From Arthrobacter sp. PAMC25564 (lineage in GTDB: Bacteria; Actinomycetota; Actinomycetes; Actinomycetales; Micrococcaceae), in NCBI RefSeq assembly GCF_004798705.1, contig NZ_CP039290.1, positions 1,550,001 to 1,614,000 of the forward strand: a stretch of 64,000 bases of DNA, written 5' to 3'. Below the pieces are notes generated by a model. It made no database searches, was not told the DNA's origin, and saw only the letters and a program-made list of their open reading frames with translations. Positions 33,548-43,143 of the stretch are shown one piece after another (position 1 is the stretch's first letter; every line of letters begins with the position of its first letter). The position numbers and the translations under genes are program-made.

Positions 33548-35494
33548 CTACCTGGCTAGCTGGAAGTAGTCTGCGTCGCCGATGCGCTCGGCCACAAAGC
33601 GTGCTCTCACCCACTCGACGATGCGGGCGGACTCGCCCCGGCCCTCCAGCGTCCATGGAGGCAGATTCTGTATCACGATGGCGCCCACCCGGCCTTCTGC
33701 CACGAGGGCCTTGAACTGCTCCAGTGTCGGAAATGGGTCCGTGCCGTCGAATCCTCCGAGCGGCAGCATCGCCTGGCCAGAATCCAGCTGATAGTTGGCC
33801 GCGGTTTCGGAACCGACGAAGGCAGCCGCCCAGATCGTTGACGGCGGCTGATGGCGTAGTCTCTCAAGCAGAGTCGGCGACGGCAGATCACCATACGCGA
33901 CTGTCAGTAGGTTTGGGGGCGTGCCGGAAGGCGCGCGAGTGCGGTCGTCGGTGCGCATGCCGAGAATACCCGGACCGGCAATGACGCCGCCTCCGTTGTG
34001 GGGGCTAAGGACCGTGTTCAGCGACCACAGAACGGGACCAAGAAACAGGGTGCCAACCAGCATCGCCCCGGCCACCTGCGCCACCCGGGGATTTGGTGCG
34101 CGAAGGAGGACTCCGGCGATCGCAACCCCCCAAACTACGAGCATGGCGTAAGGCAACCCCGGAAAATCCTCCGTCGAACGCGATACCGTGACAAAGGCAA
34201 AAATCATGCTCGCGATCAAAGTAACGACGGCGAGGAAGCGTGTGCGGGACTTGTGGAAACCACGCATGAAATGCATGAGGGCAACTGCCGCCAGAGCGCA
34301 GATGGGCGGTACGGCGGCCAGGATGTAGTAGGGGTGCACGATGCCTGACATGAAGGCGACCACTGAGGCGCCGGAGGCGAACCAGACGCAGCAGAGCAGG
34401 AGAAGTGCTCGGGCCGCGGGGGGAGCCTGCCGCCGCCAGACCCACCACACGCCGATGAACAGACCTGCGGTGGCCAAGGGGAGGAGCCACCCGCTCTGTC
34501 CGGAGAATTGTGGCTGCAGGAACCGCTGGAAGCCGCTAGCGAGGTCGTCGGCCGGCCCGGCGATGCCGGCGGCCATTGTCCGGCTGGCGTCTTCCCCGGT
34601 GAGACGGTCCAGCCCGTTGTAGCCCAGCGTGAGCTCGATGGCGCTGTTGTTCCTCGAGCCCCCTATGAACGGCCGTTGGGAAGGGTCCGTGAGCTGGACC
34701 AGCAGGAACCACCACCCGCCGGCCACCACGGCTGCGGCGAGCGCCGCCAGCAGATGTAGAAAGCGTTTGCCCACTGAGGTGCGGGCGAACAGAACATATG
34801 CCACCGCAATCGACGGCAGAAGCAGTAAGACCTGGAGCTGCTTGGTGAGGACCGCAGCACCCGTCAGCAACCCGGCCAGCAGCAGCCAGCGGAGTTGGCC
34901 GCGATCTATGGCTTCCAGCGTGGAGTAGGCGATGCCGATCATGAGCAGCGTCAGGAGGGCATCCGGATTGTTGTAGCGGAACATGACCGTGGCCACGGGA
35001 ATGACGGCCAGGAAGGCTCCGGCGAGGAGCCCGGTCGGGGCGTCGGAGCGTTTTCGGACCATGCGGTACAGCAGATACACACTGATGACACCCATGACAG
35101 CTTGGGGGAGGAGCAGACTCCACGGGCTCAGGCCGAACGTTCGGACCGATAAGGACATCACCCAGATGCTGAGAGGGGGCTTGTCCACGGTGATGGCGTT
35201 GCCGGGATCGGACGATCCGAAGAAGAACGCAGTCCAGCTCTGGGAACCTGACATCGCGGCTGCTGAATAGAACGAATTTGCCCACCCGTTGCGATCCAGC
35301 CCCCAAGTGTAGAGCAGCGTCGTGAACGCCAGCAGGACCAACAGCGCGGGCCGTTCCCAAGCCGGATCCGCAGACGGACCGCGCAGGAATTCAGCGACGC
35401 GCCGTGGTATCCAGCGACGCGGTGACGCACGGTGGCCCACAGTTGCACCGTCGTGCCGCGCCGATTCGCGGGTGCGGGCGGCCGGGGTGCTCAC
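33548..35494 (-). CDS. Glycosyltransferase family 39, YkcB/YfhO-like
   Basis: 648 residues. An ArnT/PMT-type membrane glycosyltransferase with about 11 to 13 membrane helices; the first outer loop has the acidic motif GLDRNGWANSFYSAAA and VDKPPLSIW, typical of GT39/PMT_2. The extracytoplasmic C-terminal domain (QLDSGQAMLPLGGFDGTDPFPT) resembles that of B. subtilis YkcB. Such enzymes transfer sugars from a polyprenyl-phosphate donor to cell-surface polymers. The GTG overlaps the stop of the GT2-GtrA gene, so donor synthesis and transfer are coupled. Confidence 0.88.
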   Translation of the reverse strand: MSTPAARTRESARHDGATVGHRASPRRWIPRRVAEFLRGPSADPAWERPALLVLLAFTTLLYTWGLDRNGWANSFYSAAAMSGSQSWTAFFFGSSDPGNAITVDKPPLSIWVMSLSVRTFGLSPWSLLLPQAVMGVISVYLLYRMVRKRSDAPTGLLAGAFLAVIPVATVMFRYNNPDALLTLLMIGIAYSTLEAIDRGQLRWLLLAGLLTGAAVLTKQLQVLLLLPSIAVAYVLFARTSVGKRFLHLLAALAAAVVAGGWWFLLVQLTDPSQRPFIGGSRNNSAIELTLGYNGLDRLTGEDASRTMAAGIAGPADDLASGFQRFLQPQFSGQSGWLLPLATAGLFIGVWWVWRRQAPPAARALLLLCCVWFASGASVVAFMSGIVHPYYILAAVPPICALAAVALMHFMRGFHKSRTRFLAVVTLIASMIFAFVTVSRSTEDFPGLPYAMLVVWGVAIAGVLLRAPNPRVAQVAGAMLVGTLFLGPVLWSLNTVLSPHNGGGVIAGPGILGMRTDDRTRAPSGTPPNLLTVAYGDLPSPTLLERLRHQPPSTIWAAAFVGSETAANYQLDSGQAMLPLGGFDGTDPFPTLEQFKALVAEGRVGAIVIQNLPPWTLEGRGESARIVEWVRARFVAERIGDADYFQLAR

Positions 35495-36729
35495 AGTGCC
35501 GGCTCTTCGATGGGCCGCTGCGCGGGCCGGGCACTGCGGTCATCGCCGGCATGCACCCTGAACACCCAGAGACGCAGCAGGACGAACCTTAGAAGGGTTG
35601 CCAGGATGTTTGCTGCCGTAAGGGTCAACAACTCGTGCCCCGGAGAGGCACTGCCATTAACAGCGTGGAGCAGACCCAGCGAGGACGAGGTGATGGTCCA
35701 GGCGAGCAGGAAGACCACGAGTCCTTGGAACTGTTGGGTAAAGAGCCTCACGGGGCCGCTGATGCCAAAGGTGAACCGGCGGTTGGCTGCGGTGTTTCCG
35801 ATGGCGGTCAGAAGCAGCGCCAGGAAGTTGGCTTGCTGCGCACCAAAGGGTGCTTGTAGGAACAGGTAGAGCACGGCAAAAGCTATGGTGGAAGCCGCTC
35901 CTACCAAGCCGAAGCGGAGTACCTGGCCGAAGAAACTTGGCCGCCCGGGCGGGACAATGGGCTGGCGGCCAAGTTCCGCGTAAATGGCCTGGACCGGAAT
36001 AGTCCCTCGCACCAGCGATGCCGCAACGCGGACCAGGCCCCGCAGGTCATCCAGTGCGGTTTGCTTGATATCGACCCTGCTGTCGGGGTCGTCAACCCAG
36101 TCCACGGGAATTTCGTGAATCCGCAGGCCGGAGCGCTCCGCGATAATTAGCAGTTCAGTGTCAAAGAACCAGCCGTTATCCTCGACATGCGGGAGCAGCT
36201 TCCGGGCGACGTCGGCACGGATGGCCTTGAATCCGCATTGCGCGTCAGAGAACCTCACCTGCATGGTCCTCTTGAGGAGATAGTTGTAGGACCGGGAAAT
36301 GAACTCACGCTTTGGGCCACGGCTGACCCGGGAAGTCCGCCCGAGTCTGGTCCCGATGGATATGTCCGAATGCCCGGACAACAGGGGAGCCACCAGGGGT
36401 GGCAACGCCGCGAGGTCCGTTGAGAGGTCAACGTCCAGGTAGGCAAGGACTCTAGCCGAGGAGGCACCCCAGGCATCATGCAAGGCGAAGCCGCGGCCTT
36501 TCACGTCAAGCCTCCGATAGGAGACGTTAGGTAATTGTGCGGCCAATCGCGTGGCAATAGCCGCGGTATTATCCGTGCTGGCATTGTCCGCGATGGTGAT
36601 TTGCCACGTCGATGGCATTTCTTGCGATAAATACGTCGCGAGCTTTCTGATGCTGTTTTCGAGTACCAATTGTTCGTTATAGACCGGTACTACGATTTCG
36701 AGCGCCACGCCCCCAGAGCTAGGTGTCAT
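35491..36729 (-). CDS. GT2 glycosyltransferase fused to a GtrA domain
   Basis: 412 residues from the ATG at 36729 (a longer frame would overlap glmM). Residues 1 to about 260 are a DPM1-like GT2 domain (VVPVYNEQLVLENSI; AYLDVDLSTDL; CGFKAIRADVARKL) that should load a sugar on polyprenyl phosphate. Residues about 280-395 are a four-helix GtrA domain (FGLVGAASTIAFAVLYLFL; NTAANRRFTFG), thought to flip the lipid-linked sugar. It is coupled to the downstream GT39. The sugar is unknown. Local GC falls at its 5' end. Confidence 0.9.
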   Translation of the reverse strand: MTPSSGGVALEIVVPVYNEQLVLENSIRKLATYLSQEMPSTWQITIADNASTDNTAAIATRLAAQLPNVSYRRLDVKGRGFALHDAWGASSARVLAYLDVDLSTDLAALPPLVAPLLSGHSDISIGTRLGRTSRVSRGPKREFISRSYNYLLKRTMQVRFSDAQCGFKAIRADVARKLLPHVEDNGWFFDTELLIIAERSGLRIHEIPVDWVDDPDSRVDIKQTALDDLRGLVRVAASLVRGTIPVQAIYAELGRQPIVPPGRPSFFGQVLRFGLVGAASTIAFAVLYLFLQAPFGAQQANFLALLLTAIGNTAANRRFTFGISGPVRLFTQQFQGLVVFLLAWTITSSSLGLLHAVNGSASPGHELLTLTAANILATLLRFVLLRLWVFRVHAGDDRSARPAQRPIEEPAL

Positions 36730-36912
36730 GCGTCGAAGCCTAAACGGCTGGCTGATTGGCTGGCGAGTGTTTTGGGAAATTAGAGTACACGGCCCTGAGA
36801 AACCAAGTAGTCGGCCTCTTCGTATGAACGGTAGGGCCTTCACGGCCCGCAGGTCATCCCTCGGAATCTGACGGGTGCCAGATCCAGGCCCGCCGGAAGC
36901 CGTTGCGTCGTC

Positions 36913-36918
36913 TAAGCT
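36913..36918 (+). promoter_or_regulatory. Candidate leaderless -10 of glmM
   Basis: TAAGCT is followed by 7 bases and then the glmM ATG, with no Shine-Dalgarno. The geometry predicts transcription starting at or next to the ATG. Confidence 0.5.
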
Positions 36919-36925
36919 TGACCCG

Positions 36926-38287
36926 ATGTCTAGATTATTTGGAACAGATGGTGTCCGGGGTTTGGCCAACGGACTGCTGACCGCCGAGCTGGCGTTGCAG
37001 CTGGCCCAGGCCGCCGCCGTCGTGCTTGGCCATGACCGCAAGACCGATGGAACCCGGCCACGTGCCGTGCTGGCCCGTGATCCGCGTGCCAGCGGTGAAT
37101 TCATCGGCGCTGCTGTTGAAGCCGGCCTGGCCAGCTCCGGGATCGACGTCTACGACGCCGGCGTCCTCCCCACCCCGGCTGCGGCATACCTCGTGGCCGA
37201 CCTGGACGCGGACTTCGGCGTGATGATTTCCGCATCCCACAACCCGGCTCCGGACAACGGCATTAAATTTTTCGCCCGCGGCGGGCAGAAGCTCCCGGAC
37301 GAGGTTGAGGATGCCATCGAGGAGCAGATGGGCAGGGAGCCTTTCCGGCCCGTGGGCGGAGAGGTCGGCCGCATCCAGCGCTTCTCCGACGCGGAAGACC
37401 GCTACATCGTCCACCTGCTCCAGACGCTCCCGCAGCGTCTCGACGGGCTCAAGGTAGTGGTGGACTGCGCCCATGGCGCGGCAAGCGGCTGTTCCCCCCA
37501 GGTCTTCAAGACCGCAGGTGCCGAGGTGATCGTCATCGGTGCCGAACCGGACGGGCTCAATATCAACGACGGCGTGGGATCCACGCACCTCTCGCCGCTC
37601 AAGGCCGCCGTCGTCGCCAACGGTGCCGATCTCGGCATCGCCCACGACGGCGACGCCGACCGCTGCCTTGCCGTGGACCATGAAGGCAATGAGGTTGACG
37701 GCGACCAGATCATGGCGATCCTCGCGATCGCGCTGAAGGAAGCGGGCAAGCTCAAGGACGACGTCCTGGTGGCCACGGTGATGAGCAACCTCGGGCTCAA
37801 GCTCGCACTGCGCGATTCCGGCATCACCATCCGCGAAACCGGGGTGGGCGACCGGTACGTCCTGGAAGCCATGCGCGAAGGCGGCTACAGCCTCGGCGGC
37901 GAACAGTCCGGTCACGTGATTTTCTCGGAATACGCGACCACCGGTGACGGGGTGCTGACCGGGCTCCAGCTCGCAGCCCAGGTTGCCCTCACCGGCCGGC
38001 CCCTGAAGGAGCTGGCCGAGGTGATGACCAAGCTGCCCCAGGTGCTGATCAACGTCAAGGGAGTCGACCGCACGCGCGTGAAGGGCGATGAAGCCGTGGC
38101 TGCTGCCGTGGCCCTTGCGGAAGCTGAACTCGGCGAGACCGGGCGGGTCCTGCTGCGCCCCTCCGGAACCGAACCTGTCGTACGCGTGATGGTCGAGGCG
38201 GGAGACCATGCCACCGCCCAGGACGTCGCGGAACGCCTTGCCGAGGTGGTCCGGTCCGAACTCGCGCTGGCATTGGTCACCGACTAG
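36926..38287 (+). CDS. glmM: Phosphoglucosamine mutase
   Basis: GlmM converts glucosamine-6-phosphate to glucosamine-1-phosphate for UDP-GlcNAc. It has 453 residues from the ATG at 36926 ([18 protein letters not shown]), the usual start. The phosphoserine is S104 in [12 protein letters not shown], and the metal site is DGDADRC. The C-terminal phosphate-binding [12 protein letters not shown] is intact. Typical actinobacterial order rplM-rpsI-glmM is broken here by the glycosyltransferase island. Confidence 0.97.
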   Translation: MSRLFGTDGVRGLANGLLTAELALQLAQAAAVVLGHDRKTDGTRPRAVLARDPRASGEFIGAAVEAGLASSGIDVYDAGVLPTPAAAYLVADLDADFGVMISASHNPAPDNGIKFFARGGQKLPDEVEDAIEEQMGREPFRPVGGEVGRIQRFSDAEDRYIVHLLQTLPQRLDGLKVVVDCAHGAASGCSPQVFKTAGAEVIVIGAEPDGLNINDGVGSTHLSPLKAAVVANGADLGIAHDGDADRCLAVDHEGNEVDGDQIMAILAIALKEAGKLKDDVLVATVMSNLGLKLALRDSGITIRETGVGDRYVLEAMREGGYSLGGEQSGHVIFSEYATTGDGVLTGLQLAAQVALTGRPLKELAEVMTKLPQVLINVKGVDRTRVKGDEAVAAAVALAEAELGETGRVLLRPSGTEPVVRVMVEAGDHATAQDVAERLAEVVRSELALALVTD

Positions 38288-38318
38288 CCCCGGCGCAAAA
38301 CCCCTGCATGACGAAGGA

Positions 38319-38348
38319 ACGGCCCGGCTCCGGATGGAGACGGGCCGT
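38319..38348. terminator. Terminator between glmM and mscL
   Basis: ACGGCCCG (38319-38326) pairs with CGGGCCGT (38341-38348), extended by flanking GG/CC with a bulge. It lies between convergent genes. No long U-tract. Confidence 0.65.
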
Positions 38349-38381
38349 CCTAGCTTGAGGCGGTGAGGCGGGGGCCGGGGG

Positions 38382-38786
38382 CTAGTTCTGGCGCTGTTGC
38401 AGGGAGTCCCGGATTTCGGTGAGCAGGGCGATCTGCGGGTCTTCCGCAGCTTCTTCCTTGACGTCCGGGCTGATTCCGAGGCGGCGGTTGCGGAGTTCGA
38501 TAATGTGGTTCATAGGCATAACGACCACGAAATAGATGGCGGCCGCGATCAGTAGGAAGTTGACGATCGCCGTCAGCAACACGCCAAACTTGATGTCATT
38601 TCCGTTCAGGGTTACGACGGCAAAGCTGTCGAAGTTGGGCGAACCAACCAGGCCAGCAATAAACGGCATCAGGACGCTCTGGACTAGTGCCGTTACCACG
38701 GCGCCAAAAGCGGCACCGATGACGACTGCGACGGCAAGGTCCACGACGTTGCCCTTGAGAATGAAGTTCTTGAATCCGGTCAGCAT
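38382..38786 (-). CDS. mscL: Large-conductance mechanosensitive channel
   Basis: MscL releases solutes on hypo-osmotic shock. It has 134 residues from the ATG at 38786; upstream in-frame ATG would add 25 residues unlike the family. MLTGFKNFILKGNVVDLAVAVVIG at the N-terminus and TM2 (LLTAIVNFLLIAAAIYFVVVM) are diagnostic. The cytoplasmic C-terminal helix ends LLTEIRDSLQQRQN. The minus strand shows TAGATT and 7 bases before the ATG and no Shine-Dalgarno. Confidence 0.96.
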   Translation of the reverse strand: MLTGFKNFILKGNVVDLAVAVVIGAAFGAVVTALVQSVLMPFIAGLVGSPNFDSFAVVTLNGNDIKFGVLLTAIVNFLLIAAAIYFVVVMPMNHIIELRNRRLGISPDVKEEAAEDPQIALLTEIRDSLQQRQN

Positions 38787-38793
38787 AAGGCCC

Positions 38794-38799
38794 AATCTA
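38794..38799 (-). promoter_or_regulatory. Candidate leaderless -10 of mscL
   Basis: TAGATT on the minus strand, 7 bases before the mscL ATG; no ribosome-binding site between. Confidence 0.5.
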
Positions 38800-38876
38800 T
38801 CCCAGCTGCGCACACAACCACGTGACGTTGGGGTAAATTCCCGCGCTCGATCGGGAACCATCCGCGGTGCCCGCCG

Positions 38877-39719
38877 TCAGAGATAATCCGGTGCGGCCTC
38901 CAGCCCGAAGTACTCCTCGAGCGTCGCGATCCCGCGGTTAAGCATGTCCGTCGCGGCCTCGACCCCGATGTAGCGAAGGTGCCACGGCTCATAGTAATAG
39001 CCGGTGATTTCGTGGAAATCCCAGGGGTAGCGGACGACGAAGCCGTAGCGGTGGCCGTTGCTCCGGGCCCAGGCCGCGGCCGGCTGCTCGGCGAAGCAGG
39101 GCTGGAAGCTGCAGGCGCCGCCGCCGTCGCCAATATCGAAAGACCACCCGGTCTGATGCTCGGAATAGCCCGGACGAGCGGACGCGGTATCGGCCTCGGC
39201 CTGCCCCCTCGAGTCCACGTAGCCGCCGTAGGTCACCGTCTGCGTCGCGAACGAGCGGTACCCGCTGGCCAGGGTCAGGACGACGCCGTCCGCCGCCGCG
39301 GCCGCGAACAGTTGCTCCGCCGCCGCCGCCGTTGTGCTGTTCAGCAGCGCCGCTTCGCCCGCGACGGCGAGGCGCACCGCCGGCCCGACCAGATCGGCCG
39401 GAACATAAGCGGCCGGGGAGAGCGGCCGGTGCTTGTTGACGACCACCCAGGGGCTCGCCGGATCGGTCAGCGAGTGCTGTCCGCCGCCCGGGAGGGGCAC
39501 CTCGGAGGCCGTGGCGGAAGCGGAGGGTGCAGCCGCCGTCGGTGTTGGGGTGCCGGCGACGGCGGCGGACGACGTCGGCCGGGGCGGCTCGGGGGTGCAC
39601 GCGGCCAGCGCCGCGAGGCCGGACCCCGCCAGGAGCAGGCGGCCGAAGGTCCGCCGGCCCGGTGTTGCCGGGCCGCTTGCCTGCCCCGCCGCCGTCTCTG
39701 CGGCTCCGTCGTGGCACAC
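38877..39719 (-). CDS. VanY-like D-Ala-D-Ala carboxypeptidase, lipoprotein
   Basis: 280 residues from the GTG at 39719, five bases after coaA. A twin-Arg-like N-terminus (PGRRTFGRLLLAGSGLAALAAC) ends in a lipobox, so the enzyme is probably anchored outside the membrane. A Pro/Thr/Ala linker follows. The peptidase M15B domain shows SGYRSFATQ, the zinc motif SEHQTGWSFDI (HxxxxxxD) and EPWHLRYIG. It should trim D-Ala from peptidoglycan stem peptides. The C-terminal ends LEEYFGLEAAPDYL. Longer starts would lie inside coaA. Confidence 0.88.
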   Translation of the reverse strand: MCHDGAAETAAGQASGPATPGRRTFGRLLLAGSGLAALAACTPEPPRPTSSAAVAGTPTPTAAAPSASATASEVPLPGGGQHSLTDPASPWVVVNKHRPLSPAAYVPADLVGPAVRLAVAGEAALLNSTTAAAAEQLFAAAAADGVVLTLASGYRSFATQTVTYGGYVDSRGQAEADTASARPGYSEHQTGWSFDIGDGGGACSFQPCFAEQPAAAWARSNGHRYGFVVRYPWDFHEITGYYYEPWHLRYIGVEAATDMLNRGIATLEEYFGLEAAPDYL

Positions 39720-39724
39720 CCGTG

Positions 39725-40693
39725 CTAGACCTTTCTCAGCAGCATCCGCCGGATGGAGTGGTCTGAATCCTTGGTCAGGACCAGCTGTGCGCGGCCCCGC
39801 GTGGGGAGGACATTCTCCTCCAGGTTGGGCTCGTTGATCCGTTTCCAGATATCGCGGGCGGTCTGCTCGGCTTCCGTGTCGGAGAGCGTGGCATAGCGGT
39901 GGAAGTAGGACTCGGGCTGGGCAAAGGCCGTGCTCCGCAGCTTGCGGAAGCGGTCCACGTACCACTCCTCGATGTAGGCCGTCTTGGCGTCGACGTAAAT
40001 GGAGAAGTCAAAGAAATCACTCAGGGCCAGGCCTTGGCGGCCGTCCTGCCTGGGCCGGGCCGGGGCCAGGACGTTGAGCCCCTCGACGATCAGCACGTCG
40101 GGGCGGCGCACCACCACTTCCCTGCCGGGGACAATGTCGTACGTCACGTGGGAGTACCACGGGGCCCGGACTTCCTCGGCGCCGCTCTTGATTTCGCTCA
40201 CAAAGCGCAGCAGGGCCCGGCGGTCGTACGACTCCGGAAAACCCTTGCGTTCCAGCAGTTGGCGGCGCTTGAGTTCGGCCAGCGGATAGAGGAACCCGTC
40301 GGTGGTGATGAGCTCGACGTTGGGGGTGCCGGGCCAGCGCCGGAGCATTTCCCGGAGCACGCGGGCGATGGTCGACTTGCCCACCGCCACGGAGCCGGCC
40401 ACGCCGATCACGAAGGGAGTGCGCTGGGTCTGCTCGCCGAGGAAGGTGGTGGTGGCCGCATGCAATTGCCCCGCGGCCTCCACATAGAGATGGAGCAGCC
40501 GGGAGAGGGGAAGGTAGACCTCGCTGACTTCCTTCATGTCGAGGGGATCGCCGAGGCCCCGCAGGCGCAGCACGTCCTCCTGATTGAGGGGCTGCTCCAT
40601 TTGGGCAGCGAGCCGCGACCAGGTCTGCCGGTCCAGCTCCACGAACGGGGAGACGCCGTCGCCGTTCGCTTCATTGCGTTGCAAAGTCACCAT
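39725..40693 (-). CDS. coaA: Pantothenate kinase type I
   Basis: CoaA phosphorylates pantothenate, the first and controlled step of CoA synthesis. It has 322 residues from the ATG at 40693 (a GTG at 40690 is also possible). The P-loop [12 protein letters not shown] is at residues 97-108; ITTDGFLYP and [17 protein letters not shown] follow, typical of the E. coli-type enzyme. Upstream it diverges from glmS. Downstream the carboxypeptidase gene follows closely. Confidence 0.95.
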   Translation of the reverse strand: MVTLQRNEANGDGVSPFVELDRQTWSRLAAQMEQPLNQEDVLRLRGLGDPLDMKEVSEVYLPLSRLLHLYVEAAGQLHAATTTFLGEQTQRTPFVIGVAGSVAVGKSTIARVLREMLRRWPGTPNVELITTDGFLYPLAELKRRQLLERKGFPESYDRRALLRFVSEIKSGAEEVRAPWYSHVTYDIVPGREVVVRRPDVLIVEGLNVLAPARPRQDGRQGLALSDFFDFSIYVDAKTAYIEEWYVDRFRKLRSTAFAQPESYFHRYATLSDTEAEQTARDIWKRINEPNLEENVLPTRGRAQLVLTKDSDHSIRRMLLRKV

Positions 40694-40834
40694 AGAGATT
40701 CTGCCCTTGACGGGGCCGAGAGCGAAATGGACGGGCCGGCCGCGTGCCGTAAAGACGGGGTATTCAGCACCATCCGCTCCGTTCCGGGTCCATCCTGCCG
40801 CGCCCGTCCTACGTCCGCGGTCCGGCAAACCCGC

Positions 40835-40840
40835 TAGGCT
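40835..40840 (+). promoter_or_regulatory. Candidate leaderless -10 of glmS
   Basis: TAGGCT, then 7 bases to the glmS ATG; no Shine-Dalgarno and no clear -35. Confidence 0.5.
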
Positions 40841-40847
40841 TGTCCCC

Positions 40848-42740
40848 ATGTGCGGAATCGTTGGATATGTGGGCCACTCGGCTGGCCGGGTAAATACTGG
40901 ACACAACGCCCTGGACGTTGTCCTGGAGGGATTGCGGCGCCTGGAGTACCGGGGCTACGACTCCGCGGGCATCGCGGTCGTAGCCGACGGGGCCATTTCG
41001 TCCCGCAAGAAGTCGGGAAAGCTGAGTAACCTGGTGGCCGAGCTCGAAGCCCGTCCGCTGCCGGAAGCAGCAACCGGAATCGGCCACACCCGCTGGGCAA
41101 CGCACGGTGGACCGACGGACCAGAACGCGCACCCGCACCTGTCCGACAACGGCAGGCTGGCCCTGATACACAACGGCATCATCGAGAACTATGCGGAATT
41201 GAAGCTGGAGCTTCTCGACAAAGGCGTTAAATTCATCTCGGAAACCGACACCGAAGTCGCCGCGGCACTCCTTGGCGACATCTACCGGAACGAGCTGGAC
41301 GGCGACAACTCCAACGGCGGCCTGACCCGGGCAATGCAGCTCGCCTGCCAGCGGCTGGAAGGCGCCTTCACCCTGCTGGCCGTGCACGCCGACCAGCCCG
41401 ACGTCGTCGTCGCCGCCCGCCGCAACTCGCCCCTCGTGGTGGGCCTGGGCGACGGTGAGAACTTCCTCGGCTCCGACGTTTCCGGCTTCATTGACTACAC
41501 CCGCCGGGCCGTGGAACTTGGCCAGGACCAGATCGTCACCATCACCGCCGAGACCGTGGACATCACCGACTTCTTCGGTGCTCCGGCCGAAGGCAAGGAA
41601 TACTACGTTGACTGGGATCCGGCATCCGCGGAGAAGGGTGGCTACCCGTCCTTCATGGAAAAGGAAATCCATGACCAGCCCGATGCTGTCGCACAGACCC
41701 TGCTGGGCCGTTCGGACCTCGACGGCAAGCTGACCCTGGACGAGATGCGGATCGATCCGGAACTGCTCAAACACATCAACAAGATCATTGTGCTCGCCTG
41801 CGGCACGTCGGCCTACGCCGGCCAGGTGGCGAAGTACGCGATCGAACGCTGGTGCCGGATTGCCACCGAGGTCGAGCTCTCGCACGAATTCCGCTACCGG
41901 GACCCGATTGTCGATGAGAACACCCTGGTGGTTTCCATCTCGCAGTCCGGCGAGACGATGGACACGCTGATGGCTGTCCGCTACGCCAAGGAGCAGGGCG
42001 CCAAGACGATCTCCATCTGCAACACGAACGGCTCCACCATCCCGCGTGAATCCGACGCCGTGCTCTACACACACGCTGGCCCGGAAATCGCGGTGGCCTC
42101 GACCAAGGCATTCCTCGCCCAGATCACCGCCGCGTACCTCCTGGGCCTGTACCTGGCGCAGCTGCGCGGCAACATGTTCCAGGGCGAAATCAAGGACGTC
42201 CTCGCGGACCTCGGCAAGATTCCGGCCAAGATCCAGCACATCCTGGACAACGAGGGCCGGATCAAGGAACTCGCCCGGGAGATGGCCAACGCCAAGTCCG
42301 TGCTGTTCCTGGGCCGTCACGTCGGCTTCCCGGTGGCCATGGAAGGTGCCCTGAAGCTCAAGGAGCTCGCCTACATCCACGCCGAGGGCTTTGCCGCCGG
42401 GGAACTCAAGCACGGTCCGATCGCGCTGATCGAGGACGGCCAGCCCGTCTTTGTGATTGTTCCGTCGCCGCGCGGCCGGGATTCGCTGCACGCGAAGGTC
42501 GTCTCCAACATCCAGGAAGTCCGGGCCCGCGGCGCCAAGACCATCGTGATCGCTGAAGAGGGCGACGAAGCGGTCAAGGCCTACGCCGAGCACGTCTTCT
42601 ACATTCCCACGACGCCGACGCTCCTCGCGCCCCTGCTGGCCGTGGTGCCCCTGCAGATCTTCGCCGCCGAACTCGCCACCGCCAAGGGATTTGACGTGGA
42701 CCAGCCACGCAACCTGGCCAAGAGCGTGACCGTAGAATAA
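40848..42740 (+). CDS. glmS: Glutamine-fructose-6-phosphate aminotransferase
   Basis: GlmS makes glucosamine-6-phosphate from fructose-6-phosphate and glutamine. It has 630 residues from the ATG at 40848; the Cys2 nucleophile ([10 protein letters not shown]) fixes this start, since the free N-terminal Cys is essential. The glutaminase domain covers residues 1 to about 240 and two SIS domains follow ([26 protein letters not shown]). The C-terminus [13 protein letters not shown] is canonical. Confidence 0.98.
   Translation: MCGIVGYVGHSAGRVNTGHNALDVVLEGLRRLEYRGYDSAGIAVVADGAISSRKKSGKLSNLVAELEARPLPEAATGIGHTRWATHGGPTDQNAHPHLSDNGRLALIHNGIIENYAELKLELLDKGVKFISETDTEVAAALLGDIYRNELDGDNSNGGLTRAMQLACQRLEGAFTLLAVHADQPDVVVAARRNSPLVVGLGDGENFLGSDVSGFIDYTRRAVELGQDQIVTITAETVDITDFFGAPAEGKEYYVDWDPASAEKGGYPSFMEKEIHDQPDAVAQTLLGRSDLDGKLTLDEMRIDPELLKHINKIIVLACGTSAYAGQVAKYAIERWCRIATEVELSHEFRYRDPIVDENTLVVSISQSGETMDTLMAVRYAKEQGAKTISICNTNGSTIPRESDAVLYTHAGPEIAVASTKAFLAQITAAYLLGLYLAQLRGNMFQGEIKDVLADLGKIPAKIQHILDNEGRIKELAREMANAKSVLFLGRHVGFPVAMEGALKLKELAYIHAEGFAAGELKHGPIALIEDGQPVFVIVPSPRGRDSLHAKVVSNIQEVRARGAKTIVIAEEGDEAVKAYAEHVFYIPTTPTLLAPLLAVVPLQIFAAELATAKGFDVDQPRNLAKSVTVE
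42733..42738 (+). promoter_or_regulatory. Candidate leaderless -10 of acpS
   Basis: TAGAAT overlaps the end of glmS (its last T belongs to the TAA) and lies 6 bases before the acpS ATG, which has no Shine-Dalgarno. Coding constraint in glmS could produce the match by chance. Confidence 0.4.
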
Positions 42741-42744
42741 CGCC

Positions 42745-43092
42745 ATGATTGTTGGCATTGGCGTAGACGTCGTAGACATCGAGCGGTTCGGCCGGCAGCT
42801 GGAGCGCACCCCCGGGCTGCGCGACCGGCTGTTCGTCCCGGCCGAGCGTGACCTGAACACGCGGTCCCTGGCCGCCCGGTTCGCAGCCAAGGAGGCCGTG
42901 GCCAAGGTGCTGGGCGCTCCGGCCGGCATGAACTGGCAGGACTGCTGGATCGGGCTGGACCAGAACGGTCCCACCGTCCAGGTCAAAGGCACCGTGCTGG
43001 CTGTGGCGGAGGCGAAGGGCGTCAAACGCTGGCACCTGTCGATGAGCCACGACGGCGGGATCGCCACCGCGACGGTTGTCGCCGAAGGCTGA
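42745..43092 (+). CDS. acpS: Holo-[acyl-carrier-protein] synthase
   Basis: AcpS transfers 4'-phosphopantetheine from CoA to acyl carrier protein. It has 115 residues. The magnesium-binding [12 protein letters not shown] and [14 protein letters not shown] motifs are intact, and the C-terminal [16 protein letters not shown] is typical. It lies four bases after glmS. Confidence 0.96.
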   Translation: MIVGIGVDVVDIERFGRQLERTPGLRDRLFVPAERDLNTRSLAARFAAKEAVAKVLGAPAGMNWQDCWIGLDQNGPTVQVKGTVLAVAEAKGVKRWHLSMSHDGGIATATVVAEG

Positions 43093-43143
43093 GCGGCAAC
43101 AGGAACTTTCCCGCAGCGACTGCACCGCGAATGGACTGAAATC

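Noticed and set aside
38862..39965. Longer start for the VanY-like gene at 39965
   Set aside because: It would overlap coaA by 240 bases; the GTG at 39719 directly precedes a proper lipoprotein signal.
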